Below the pieces are notes generated by a model. The model was not told the DNA's origin. It made no database searches and saw only the letters and a program-made list of their open reading frames with translations. This document shows, one piece after another, positions 1 through 6,231 of a stretch of 6,487 nucleotides of DNA (positions are counted from its first letter, which is position 1; each line of letters opens with the position of its first letter). The stretch is from assembly GCA_902795715.1 (NCBI GenBank), contig CADBME010000092.1, positions 1 through 6,487 of the forward strand, given 5' to 3'. Made by a program: the position numbers and the translations under genes. The DNA comes from an uncultured Lachnospiraceae bacterium (GTDB lineage Bacteria; Bacillota_A; Clostridia; Lachnospirales; Lachnospiraceae).

Positions 1-1205
1 ATGATATCATGGATGATCTCGTCTATGGATGTATAGCTTTCCCATTTGCTAAGGAAAATGCCGCACAGAATAATGGAGAGACACTTGGCATTATGTCTCT
101 GAACGGGATCTTCGATTACATCATAATCCGGATAGGGAATCTGACAGCTGATCCGGCTTAACTGGGCACTTGCAGCAAATCCGATAAACTCTCTCAGAAC
201 AGTAAGACGGAAGTCTTCCTGATAGCCGGGGATATTGTGGTATTCCGGCTTGGAATCCGCGTCGCAATACCGGCAGACATAATCACAGAACTTTGTGTAG
301 GTATCACGAATCATAGACAGGCAATAAGCCTTATAGGCTCTTCGAGACTCTTTGTCCGGGAAAGGACGGAATACAGCGGTTTCATACTGTGCTATAAAGT
401 TAGCCAGGAAATAGCCAAGATCATAGGCGAAGGGTCCGCAGAAGGTATACTCCATGTCAATGACTTTACACTCCCCGGGCCCTGCGAAAACATTGGACGT
501 ATGCAGGTCGCCATGAATCAGACACTCACCCTTGGACATAAAGAGGTGACGCAGCTTCTGTCTGGCCAGAAGAACCTTGGGATCTGCGCAGACCCTGCGG
601 GAAAAGAGCTCAAAATCAGGATCCAGAGGCTTGCCTACCGTATCTTCAGGCACAACCTTGGTCAGGAACATGCCCACATCCATAATCTGCCTCATGGTAG
701 AGTTTGTAAAATAAACGGACAAATCCCGGAACTCCTTGGCACTGAGATAATACTCCGATGTATAGAACTGGGTTGCAGCCATATATCGGGCAATCTGATC
801 GGCAAGGTCAGGGAACATGATACCTTTAAAAAGCTGAAATCTGGTGATTTTCAGGTGAGAGACATCTTGAGTGATGATCACCCGGTTTTCATCGTCACAA
901 TCATAGATTTCAGGAACCAGATCAGGAACGATGGCATGACGGATCTGCATAGTACGATACTCTAACCGGTAGCGGTTGGCATCAATCTCTATTCCGTATC
1001 CCCTGCGGTCACTTAATCTGGACTGCTTTACAATGAGAGGATGGCAGCCATCGGAAACACGGAAGACAAAGTTGATAAAACCGTCTCCGTCTTCTTCCAT
1101 AGTTCCCTCTCCGACCACAGACACTTTGATATCGCCTTCAGGATTGAAAAAATCAAGCCTGGAAGCTACATATTCAACAATATTGTCTTTGTTCAAATGA
1201 AGCAT
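1..1205 (-). CDS. mtnK: S-methyl-5-thioribose kinase-like protein (3' end beyond window)
   Basis: Probable cytosolic kinase that phosphorylates 5-methylthioribose at C1 with ATP, in methionine salvage from methylthioadenosine. I read 401 codons inside the window. The frame is still open at base 1, and Bacillus MtnK is about 397 residues, so only a few C-terminal residues should be missing. Visible motifs: the N-lobe stretch FINFVFRV (43-50) leading to the ATP-site lysine in LIVKQ (K60), ITQDVSHLKI (111-120), the catalytic HGDLHTSN (231-238, D233), and the metal-binding D-x-E as IDMEYTFCGPFAYDLG (249-264, D250/E252). These match the Bacillus MtnK layout as I remember it. Oddity: the family's twin Arg near the C-terminus, a substrate contact, reads Ser-Arg (S350-R351). 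The ATG at 1205 has a very strong AGGGAGGAGG upstream. Family assignment is firm; the exact substrate (methylthioribose or another 5-modified ribose) is less so. Partner genes such as mtnA would lie beyond the left edge and cannot be seen. Confidence 0.88.
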   Translation of the reverse strand, partial: MLHLNKDNIVEYVASRLDFFNPEGDIKVSVVGEGTMEEDGDGFINFVFRVSDGCHPLIVKQSRLSDRRGYGIEIDANRYRLEYRTMQIRHAIVPDLVPEIYDCDDENRVIITQDVSHLKITRFQLFKGIMFPDLADQIARYMAATQFYTSEYYLSAKEFRDLSVYFTNSTMRQIMDVGMFLTKVVPEDTVGKPLDPDFELFSRRVCADPKVLLARQKLRHLFMSKGECLIHGDLHTSNVFAGPGECKVIDMEYTFCGPFAYDLGYFLANFIAQYETAVFRPFPDKESRRAYKAYCLSMIRDTYTKFCDYVCRYCDADSKPEYHNIPGYQEDFRLTVLREFIGFAASAQLSRISCQIPYPDYDVIEDPVQRHNAKCLSIILCGIFLSKWESYTSIDEIIHDI

Positions 1206-1213
1206 CTGCACGG

Positions 1214-1223
1214 CCTCCTCCCT
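1214..1223 (-). promoter_or_regulatory. Ribosome binding site of mtnK
   Basis: On the minus strand this reads AGGGAGGAGG, nearly a full anti-16S match, ending eight bases before the ATG at 1205. It fixes the mtnK start. Confidence 0.85.
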
Positions 1224-1285
1224 GGAATTTTGCAAAATAAAAAGGGAAAATAGCATAATAAGCCCTTGGTTTTTTGCTTATATTT

Positions 1286-1314
1286 ATTATATAAAAAGAT
1301 AGGGATATGGTAAA
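1286..1314 (-). promoter_or_regulatory. Sigma-A promoter of mtnK
   Basis: On the minus strand, -35 TTTACC (1314-1309) and a perfect -10 TATAAT (1291-1286) are separated by exactly 17 bases. Transcription should start near 1279, giving a leader of about 75 bases. That is too short for a SAM riboswitch, and no S-box or other riboswitch core is visible in it. Confidence 0.75.
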
Positions 1315-1372
1315 TAGAATCAGCATAAAAACCGCATGGATTCTTTTGCAGTGATCCGGGACAAAAAATGAT

Positions 1373-1379
1373 AGGAGAG
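1373..1379 (+). promoter_or_regulatory. Likely ribosome binding site of the GIY-YIG gene
   Basis: AGGAGAG lies 12 bases before the ATG at 1392, a slightly long spacing. It lies downstream of the other in-frame ATG (1368) and so cannot serve it. It therefore supports the shorter protein. No confident promoter was found for this gene; a weak TTGGTT (1266) / TATATA (1288) pair is possible. Confidence 0.6.
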
Positions 1380-1391
1380 ATCTTTGATCCC

Positions 1392-1661
1392 ATGAATTAT
1401 ACATATATTGTCCAGTGTAATGATGGTTCTCTTTATACAGGGTGGACAAAAGACCTTGGGAGGAGAGTGGAAACCCATAATCTGGGTAAAGGAGCCAGGT
1501 ATACCAGGTCCAGACGGCCTGTTCGCCTTGTATACTATGAGGAATATGATACTGAGGAGGAAGCCCGTAAGAGAGAGTATGCCATCAAGAGACTGAACCG
1601 CAAGGAAAAAATGGATCTGATCGAACATTTACAAAAAGGAAAGCGGCCCCCGGATCTGTAA
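1392..1661 (+). CDS. GIY-YIG nuclease superfamily protein (UPF0213/YhbQ-YazA type)
   Basis: A single-domain GIY-YIG protein of 89 residues, about the usual size for the stand-alone UPF0213 group. From the start at 1392 it begins MNYTYIVQCNDGSLYTGWT, which carries the first motif (YTYI, residues 3-6) and the YTG of the second (15-17). R25 and H29-N30 (the R-x(3)-HN block), the KGARYTR segment (33-39) and the glutamate in KREYAIK (E62) complete the fold's conserved set. Family members are structure-independent or branched-DNA nucleases or remain uncharacterised, so a role in DNA repair is inference. An in-frame ATG at 1368 would add eight residues but has no ribosome site and homologues begin at the MNY. 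The gene diverges from mtnK and converges on the hemolysin III gene; its last codons form the left arm of the shared terminator hairpin. Confidence 0.9.
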   Translation: MNYTYIVQCNDGSLYTGWTKDLGRRVETHNLGKGARYTRSRRPVRLVYYEEYDTEEEARKREYAIKRLNRKEKMDLIEHLQKGKRPPDL

Positions 1662-1672
1662 AGGGGGACCGC
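1633..1672 (-). terminator. Hairpin terminator of the hemolysin III gene, overlapping the GIY-YIG 3' end
   Basis: Arms 1643-1651 and 1663-1672 pair over nine GC-rich base pairs with one bulged base (1668) and an 11-base loop. Read on the minus strand, the hairpin starts about 20 bases after the hlyIII stop and is followed by TTTCCTTTTTG, a usable U-tract. Read on the plus strand, only CTTTG follows, so it would be weaker for the GIY-YIG gene. The left arm lies inside the GIY-YIG coding sequence. Confidence 0.7.
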
Positions 1673-1690
1673 CTTTGACACAGTTATTTG

Positions 1691-2455
1691 TCAGAGAATA
1701 CACTGATACATAAATAGATAGTGGCACAGGCTGCCGGCCATGACGAAGATATGGAAGATTTCGTGATTGCCGAAGCCATGAGGCAGGCGGTTGAAGATTT
1801 TTGGTTTTATACCGTAAATAATTCCACCTGCTGTGTAAATAATTCCACCTGTCAGGAGCCAGAAGAGCCCCCGGGCTGTCAAAGCTCTGAGCAAGGGTCC
1901 GAAAACCAGAACACAAAGCCATCCCATAGCGATGTAGATGACGGAGCTGACCCATTTGGGACAGCGAATAATCCATATTTTCAGAATGATTCCCAGGACG
2001 GCAAAGGTCCAGACCGTAATCAGAAGGGGGATTCCCCTCGAGGATGGCAGGACAAGGATGCAAACCGGGGTATAGGAGCCTGCGATCAGTAGGAAGATCA
2101 TGGCATGATCGATTCTTCTCAGAACCAGATTGATCTTATCACCGCAATCCAAAGAATGATAGGTGGAACTGGCGGAGTAGAGGAGGATCATGCTGGCTAT
2201 GAATATGGACATAGCTGCGATGGCAGCACCATTTCCCGAAAGAACTGCTTTTTTAATCAGGGGGAAGGTACCCAAAGCAGCGGCTGCCGCTGCGATCATG
2301 TGGGTGAGGGCACTGATCGGATCCTTTAATCCTGTTGGAACAGGCCCGGACTTGTTTTTCCTTTCTTCTGCCATGGCCGGGATTGGCTGTAAAGAGTGTA
2401 TTTTTTTTGAATATATGTTATGATAGCAGGCATGAGATGTCTTTGGTTTTTCCAT
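1691..2455 (-). CDS. Hemolysin III / PAQR-type integral membrane protein
   Basis: A 254-residue membrane protein of the HlyIII (YqfA/YplQ, PAQR superfamily) group. About seven hydrophobic helices can be drawn, roughly at 48-66, 78-97, 117-136, 142-160, 168-186, 196-214 and 232-251. The family's metal-site pattern is intact: SSTYHSL (H100) at the end of helix 2, RRIDHAMIF (D116-H117) at helix 3, and HEIFHIFVMAGSLCH (H231, H235, H245) in helix 7. The usual E-x(n)-TH block at helix 1 reads DPISALTH (45-52). The N-terminal tail of about 40 polar residues is somewhat long. The ATG at 2455 follows AAAGGAGA at a six-base spacing, so I keep it over the internal Met28. Family members are proposed hydrolase-like or membrane-homeostasis proteins; true haemolytic activity is not established for most, and none is claimed here. 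Confidence 0.9.
   Translation of the reverse strand: MEKPKTSHACYHNIYSKKIHSLQPIPAMAEERKNKSGPVPTGLKDPISALTHMIAAAAAALGTFPLIKKAVLSGNGAAIAAMSIFIASMILLYSASSTYHSLDCGDKINLVLRRIDHAMIFLLIAGSYTPVCILVLPSSRGIPLLITVWTFAVLGIILKIWIIRCPKWVSSVIYIAMGWLCVLVFGPLLRALTARGLFWLLTGGIIYTAGGIIYGIKPKIFNRLPHGFGNHEIFHIFVMAGSLCHYLFMYQCIL
1814..1851 (-). repeat. 17-bp direct repeat inside the hemolysin III gene
   Basis: Two identical 17-base copies (1814-1830 and 1835-1851) occur with a 21-base period. They encode the two GGIIY segments at residues 203-207 and 210-214 of helix 6. Related proteins carry similar paired small-residue segments here, so this is probably a normal helix and not a recent insertion. Confidence 0.7.
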
Positions 2456-2461
2456 TGGCCG

Positions 2462-2469
2462 TCTCCTTT
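2462..2469 (-). promoter_or_regulatory. Ribosome binding site of the hemolysin III gene
   Basis: AAAGGAGA on the minus strand, six bases before the ATG at 2455. It decides the start. The promoter is not clear: TATACT, one mismatch from the -10 consensus, lies in the repeat array on this strand (around 2502-2507), but no well-spaced -35 goes with it. Confidence 0.8.
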
Positions 2470-2475
2470 CAATCT

Positions 2476-2610
2476 AAAAACAATTCATACATAAACAATC
2501 GAAGTATAAGTAATCTGAGCAAAAACAATCGATGCAAAAACAATCAATGCATAAACAATAAATGCATAGACAACTATTGCATGAGAAATTTCATGCATAA
2601 GAAAAAATGC
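2476..2610. repeat. Degenerate 15-bp tandem repeat array (about nine units)
   Basis: Exactly 135 bases fall into nine 15-base registers. The best consensus is ATAAACAATCAATGC. The first seven units (2476-2580) keep strict 15-base spacing and match the consensus at about 11, 12, 10, 13, 14, 14 and 11 of 15 positions. The best conserved are 2521-2535, 2536-2550 and 2551-2565. The last two units are 16 and 14 bases and poorly conserved. The array lies in the divergent gap between hlyIII and the GH13 gene, immediately upstream of the hlyIII ribosome site. It lacks the uniform repeats and unique spacers of a CRISPR, and no DnaA box or replication gene suggests an origin. Possible roles are a multi-site protein-binding region or part of the hlyIII leader; neither is shown. 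Confidence 0.8.
2578..2597. repeat. Inverted repeat at the distal end of the 15-bp array
   Basis: TGCATGA (2578-2584) and TCATGCA (2591-2597) form perfect 7-base arms around a 6-base spacer. It sits where the 15-base register slips to 16 and 14 bases. Confidence 0.6.
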
Positions 2611-2661
2611 ATAATCATCTTATAAATAATTCATCATAAAAGAGAAAAAGAATGGGAAACT

Positions 2662-2692
2662 ATATGATGTAGTATTTAAAACTACATCATAT
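2662..2692. promoter_or_regulatory. Perfect 12-bp inverted repeat, candidate operator upstream of the GH13 gene
   Basis: ATATGATGTAGT (2662-2673) and ACTACATCATAT (2681-2692) are exact reverse complements around a 7-base spacer. No T-tract follows, so it is not a terminator. It lies 65-95 bases before the GH13 start, where a promoter would be expected. Weak -10-like strings (TATAGA at 2696, GATACT at 2700) follow it. Binding of a dimeric regulator is the natural inference. It does not resemble a CcpA cre site or a LacI-type operator with a central CG. Confidence 0.6.
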
Positions 2693-2740
2693 GATTATAG
2701 ATACTAACACTTTTCTTCTGATAATGCAAGGAATAAAAAT

Positions 2741-2747
2741 AGAGGGA
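2741..2747 (+). promoter_or_regulatory. Ribosome binding site of the GH13 gene
   Basis: AGAGGGA lies nine bases before the ATG at 2757. The upstream in-frame ATGs at 2691 and 2724 have no purine-rich site before them, and 2691 lies inside the palindrome. 2757 is therefore the likely start. Confidence 0.7.
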
Positions 2748-2756
2748 CGGAACTCC

Positions 2757-4865
2757 ATGTTTTCAATAGAAAAGCTGACACGAACTGAGAAAATCCAATT
2801 ATATTGCCTGTATACGAAACCGGTACTTAATGTGCGCGCATTATTTGCTGATGGGAGTCAAAACTATGTTTCGCCGGCAGAACCCCGGTCGGGAGACAGG
2901 GTGACTTTCCGCTTCCGTACCGGGAAGGATAATGTGGATAAAGTCTTTATTTGCATTGAAAAGCTGGAAATCCCCATGAGTATTTGCAGCCGGACAGAGA
3001 TGTTTGATTATTATGAGGCAGAATATGAAGCGGGAGACAAGGCTTTTACCTATTATTTCAAGGCATGCTTTGGAGATCAGTGGATTTTCTATAATAAAAA
3101 AGGTCCGGCGGGGGTAGAAGATCATGATTTTGATTTCCGGATTACTCCCGGCTTTTCCACACCGGCATGGGCTAAGGGTGCGGTAATGTACCAAATCTAT
3201 GTGGATCGTTTTGCCAATGGCGACCTGTCCAATGATGTACAGGATCGTGAGTATATTTACATTGATGAGCCGGCCCGCAAGGTCTGGGACTGGTATAAGC
3301 ATCCGGATGCCATGGATGTGAGAAATTTTTACGGAGGTGACCTGCAGGGAGTTCTGGACCATCTGGATTATTTGCAGGATCTGGGAATCGATGTCATCTA
3401 TCTGAATCCCATATTTGTCTCCCCCTCCAATCATAAATATGATATCCAGGATTATGATTACGTGGATCCCCATTACGGAGTGATTGTTAAGGATGAGGGA
3501 AATGTGCTGCCCGACTGGAGCAGAAATAATGCGGAGGCATCCAAATATATTTCCAGGGTGACTGACAAGGAGAACCTGGAGGCCAGCAATGCCTTTTTCG
3601 CTCAATTTATGGAAGAAGTACATAAGAGGGGCATGAGGGTGATCCTGGACGGGGTTTTCAACCATTGCGGATCTTTCAACAAGTGGATGGATGCCGAGCG
3701 TCTCTACGAAAATCAGCCGGGCTATGCCAAGGGAGCTTTTGTCAGTGGGGAGAGTCCCTACCGTCATTTCTTTAAGTTCTACACGGATAACGGCTGGCCT
3801 TATAACGGTGATTACGACGGCTGGTGGGGACATAAGACCCTGCCTAAACTGAATTACGAGGAGTCCGATAAGCTGAAGGATTATATTTTGAAGATAGGTA
3901 AGAAATGGGTTTCTCCTCCCTTTAATGTGGATGGCTGGAGGCTGGATGTGGCAGCCGATCTGGGGCAGAGTGAGGAGTTCAATCACCGTTTTTGGAAGAA
4001 ATTTCGCAAAGCTGTGAAATCGGCCAATGCCCAGTCCCTTATTCTGGCGGAACATTACGGAGATCCAAGTACATGGCTGCGCGGGGATGAATGGGATACT
4101 GTCATGAATTATAATGCCTTTATGGAGCCGGTCACCTGGTTCCTCACCGGGATGGAAAAGCACAGCGATGAGAAACGTCCGGATCTCAAGGGTAACATTC
4201 AGGCCTTTCATGATGCCATGGTTTACCATATGTCACGCTTCCAGTATCCTTCTTTGGAAGTTGCCATGAACGAGCTGTCCAATCACGATCATTCCCGTTT
4301 CCTTACCAGGACCAATATGACCGTGGGCAGGGTGTCTACAACCGGATCGGATGCGGCGGATCAGAATGTGCGCAAAGAAATCATGCGGGCTGCTGTCATC
4401 ATTCAGATGACCTGGCCAGGGGCACCGACGGTTTATTATGGTGATGAAGCAGGCCTGACCGGATGGACGGATCCGGACAACAGGAGAACCTATCCCTGGC
4501 AGAGAGAAGATTATGACCTGATCCGCTTTCATAAGGACGTAATCCGTATTCACAAAGAGTCGGATGCCATCATGCATGGATCATTAAAGCTCCTGAACGG
4601 GCAGGATGGTCTTCTTTCCTACGGAAGGTTTACGGATCAGGATAAGATTGTGGTCATTGTAAACGGGGATTATGAGGAGAGAACGGTCAGAATCTCAGCC
4701 TGGGAAGTTGGGGTCAGTGACGAAGAGAAAATGGAGACCCTGATGGTATCGGACAGAGACGGATATCATATGGATAAGGTGGACTGCCAGGTAAGTCATG
4801 GAATCCTGACCCTTCCCATGCCGGGAAACGGAGCGGTAATACTCAGGGCCGTGCCAAAAGATTGA
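2757..4865 (+). CDS. GH13 alpha-glycosidase, neopullulanase/cyclomaltodextrinase-like
   Basis: A 702-residue retaining alpha-glucan hydrolase with no signal peptide, so probably cytosolic and acting on imported maltodextrins, cyclodextrins or pullulan fragments. Order of domains: an N-terminal beta-sandwich of CBM34 type (about 15-128), the catalytic (beta/alpha)8 barrel beginning at WAKGAVMYQIYVDRF (138-152) and running to about 598, then a C-terminal beta domain. All GH13 regions are present: DGVFNH (298-303), DGWRLDVAAD with nucleophile D397, ILAEHYGD with acid/base E432, and LSNHDHSR with D511. The LPKLN signature (362-366) is typical of the neopullulanase subfamily. Between DPHYG (237-241) and the next barrel helix there is roughly 30 residues more than in classic neopullulanases. 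Substrate preference cannot be read from the sequence. The inverted repeat at 2662-2692 may control it. No clear terminator follows, and pta downstream has its own promoter. Confidence 0.92.
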   Translation: MFSIEKLTRTEKIQLYCLYTKPVLNVRALFADGSQNYVSPAEPRSGDRVTFRFRTGKDNVDKVFICIEKLEIPMSICSRTEMFDYYEAEYEAGDKAFTYYFKACFGDQWIFYNKKGPAGVEDHDFDFRITPGFSTPAWAKGAVMYQIYVDRFANGDLSNDVQDREYIYIDEPARKVWDWYKHPDAMDVRNFYGGDLQGVLDHLDYLQDLGIDVIYLNPIFVSPSNHKYDIQDYDYVDPHYGVIVKDEGNVLPDWSRNNAEASKYISRVTDKENLEASNAFFAQFMEEVHKRGMRVILDGVFNHCGSFNKWMDAERLYENQPGYAKGAFVSGESPYRHFFKFYTDNGWPYNGDYDGWWGHKTLPKLNYEESDKLKDYILKIGKKWVSPPFNVDGWRLDVAADLGQSEEFNHRFWKKFRKAVKSANAQSLILAEHYGDPSTWLRGDEWDTVMNYNAFMEPVTWFLTGMEKHSDEKRPDLKGNIQAFHDAMVYHMSRFQYPSLEVAMNELSNHDHSRFLTRTNMTVGRVSTTGSDAADQNVRKEIMRAAVIIQMTWPGAPTVYYGDEAGLTGWTDPDNRRTYPWQREDYDLIRFHKDVIRIHKESDAIMHGSLKLLNGQDGLLSYGRFTDQDKIVVIVNGDYEERTVRISAWEVGVSDEEKMETLMVSDRDGYHMDKVDCQVSHGILTLPMPGNGAVILRAVPKD

Positions 4866-4922
4866 TCCTTGGAATTCTTTCATGATCTACCAGTATTCTT
4901 TTATGTTTTTCTCCTGAAAAAT

Positions 4923-5084
4923 ATGTTGTCTTTTTATGATTTTATCACAAAAAATTATAGGAATGCATCCTTGAAAGTTGATGGCGATTCGATTAAAATA
5001 GAGATAGGAAATTATGAGTATATAAGGCCGGTTTTTTCGGGCCTGATGTTCTCATATGTTGTTTTTGAATCCGACAGAAAGTAA
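4923..5084 (+). CDS. Doubtful small ORF between the GH13 gene and pta
   Basis: A 53-codon frame opening at ATG 4923 and ending KIEIGNYEYIRPVF...FESDRK. It has no recognisable family and no ribosome site (the bases before the ATG are CTCCTGAAAAAT). The frame is the same as GH13 and stays open right after the GH13 TGA, giving about 73 codons in all. The likely pta promoter and leader hairpin lie inside it, which argues that the stretch is regulatory. It is listed because its codons do not look random and nothing else excludes a small protein or a relic. Confidence 0.15.
   Translation: MLSFYDFITKNYRNASLKVDGDSIKIEIGNYEYIRPVFSGLMFSYVVFESDRK
4971..4999 (+). promoter_or_regulatory. Sigma-A promoter of pta
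   Basis: TTGAAA (4971-4976) and TAAAAT (4994-4999) each match consensus at five of six bases, with an ideal 17-base spacer. Transcription would begin near 5006, giving a leader of about 100 bases before the pta ATG. Confidence 0.65.
5025..5044 (+). other. GC-rich hairpin in the pta leader
   Basis: AGGCC (5025-5029) pairs with GGCCT (5040-5044) around a loop containing six T. No T-tract follows the stem, so it is not an intrinsic terminator. If the promoter at 4971-4999 is right, it lies about 20 bases into the pta mRNA, where it could stabilise the 5' end. Confidence 0.4.
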
Positions 5085-5096
5085 TGCATCATAATT

Positions 5097-5103
5097 GGGA
5101 GGG
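5097..5103 (+). promoter_or_regulatory. Ribosome binding site of pta
   Basis: GGGAGGG lies five bases before the ATG at 5109, a strong site with somewhat tight spacing. Confidence 0.75.
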
Positions 5104-5108
5104 TTACC

Positions 5109-6158
5109 ATGTTAACAAAAATGATAGAAACTCTGAAGAAGAATCCTCGTACTATCGTCTACACAGAGGGAACGGACAGTCGTATCCTGGAGTCTACTTC
5201 CAGACTTCTTGCGGATAAGATTCTCGGTGTTGTACTCCTTGGTAATGAAGAAGAAGTGAAAGCAGCCGCAAAAGCAGGCGGATATAATATTGAAGGTGCA
5301 AAGATTATTGACCCCGCTTCCTACGGAAACATGGATGCCATGGTAGATGAGATGGTTAAGCTTCGTAAGGGTAAGATGACAGAAGATAAGGTTCGTGCAG
5401 CCCTGGCTAAGACAAACTATTTCGGAACCATGCTGGTTAAGATGGGAGAGGCTGACTGCCTTCTGGGTGGTGCAACTTACTCCACAGCCGATACCGTTCG
5501 CCCGGCTCTGCAGCTGATCAAGACCAAACCCGGCAACAATATCGTAAGCTCCAGCTTCGTTATGGTTAAGGGAGATGAGAGATATCTCTTTGGTGACTGC
5601 GCCATTAATATTGATCCTTCCGAAGATGATCTGGTTGAGATTGCTATTGAGTCTGCAAAGACCGCTAAGGTTTTCGGTGTAGAGCCAAGGGTTGCCATGC
5701 TGTCTTACTCCACCCTCGGATCCGGCAAGGGACCTTCCGTAACAAAGGTAGCCAATGCCACAAAGAAGCTTCGTGAAGCTGCTCCTGATCTCAAGGTAGA
5801 GGGCGAGATTCAGCTTGATGCTGCAGTAGCTCCCGAAGTAGCAGCGATCAAGGCTCCGGATTCTGAAGTAGCCGGTAAGGCTAACGTATTTATCTTCCCG
5901 GATATCAACGCAGCCAACATCGGATATAAGATCTGTGCCCGTTTTGGCGGATTTGAGGCAGTCGGACCGGTTCTCCAGGGACTGAATGCTCCGATCAATG
6001 ACCTGAGCCGCGGATGTAATGCAGATGAGGTTTACAAGATGTCTATCGTAACTGCTGCTCTGAGTGTTCCGGAAGAAGACCAGGTAAACAAGGAAGATCT
6101 TGAGATTATTGTACGTACTGTTGTTGCGACTATGCTGGCAGCAAGAAAGAATAAATAG
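5109..6158 (+). CDS. pta: Phosphate acetyltransferase (short, catalytic-domain-only form)
   Basis: Converts acetyl-CoA and phosphate to acetyl-phosphate and CoA in the cytosol, the first half of the acetate/ATP fermentation branch; acetate kinase does the second. The 349 residues match the short Pta form that lacks the regulatory N-terminal domains of E. coli Pta. Signature stretches: VYTEGTDSRIL (17-27), LLGGATYSTADTVRPAL (118-134), MLSYSTLGSGKGPSVTKV (197-214), FPDINAANIGYKI (263-275), GPVLQGLNAPINDLSRG (286-302). S300-R301 correspond to the conserved catalytic-site Ser-Arg pair of the family. Codon choice is more uniform than in the neighbouring genes, as expected for a highly expressed central enzyme. 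It has its own promoter and a strong terminator, so it looks monocistronic. No ackA is seen within the 329 bases that follow. Confidence 0.95.
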   Translation: MLTKMIETLKKNPRTIVYTEGTDSRILESTSRLLADKILGVVLLGNEEEVKAAAKAGGYNIEGAKIIDPASYGNMDAMVDEMVKLRKGKMTEDKVRAALAKTNYFGTMLVKMGEADCLLGGATYSTADTVRPALQLIKTKPGNNIVSSSFVMVKGDERYLFGDCAINIDPSEDDLVEIAIESAKTAKVFGVEPRVAMLSYSTLGSGKGPSVTKVANATKKLREAAPDLKVEGEIQLDAAVAPEVAAIKAPDSEVAGKANVFIFPDINAANIGYKICARFGGFEAVGPVLQGLNAPINDLSRGCNADEVYKMSIVTAALSVPEEDQVNKEDLEIIVRTVVATMLAARKNK

Positions 6159-6231
6159 TTACTGATAATTCAAACGGATGAAGACAGGATGTTTGTCACC
6201 TGATTTGGAAAGCATTTTGAATGAATACCTG

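Noticed and set aside
237..965. Long plus-strand open frame of 242 codons
   Set aside because: It lies wholly antisense to the mtnK-like gene, whose minus-strand translation carries clear kinase motifs. The plus-strand translation has no recognisable domain or ribosome site.
1206..1285. SAM riboswitch upstream of mtnK
   Set aside because: The leader from the predicted start is only about 75 bases and shows no S-box-type multi-helix core or terminator.
1814..1851. Recent 21-bp duplication in the hemolysin III gene
   Set aside because: The two GGIIY segments sit where related proteins also have paired small-residue segments, so this is probably normal helix sequence.
2476..2610. CRISPR array or plasmid-type iteron origin
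   Set aside because: The units are contiguous 15-mers with no spacers, and there are no cas genes. No replication initiator gene or DnaA boxes are nearby, and the neighbours are ordinary chromosomal genes.
2691..2756. Longer GH13 protein starting at 2691
   Set aside because: That ATG is inside the palindrome and has no ribosome site, and the extra 22 residues look unrelated to the domain. The ATG at 2757 has AGAGGGA at suitable spacing.
2841..4229. Minus-strand open frame of 462 codons
   Set aside because: It is antisense to the GH13 gene, which has all catalytic motifs. The antisense product has no family features or ribosome site.
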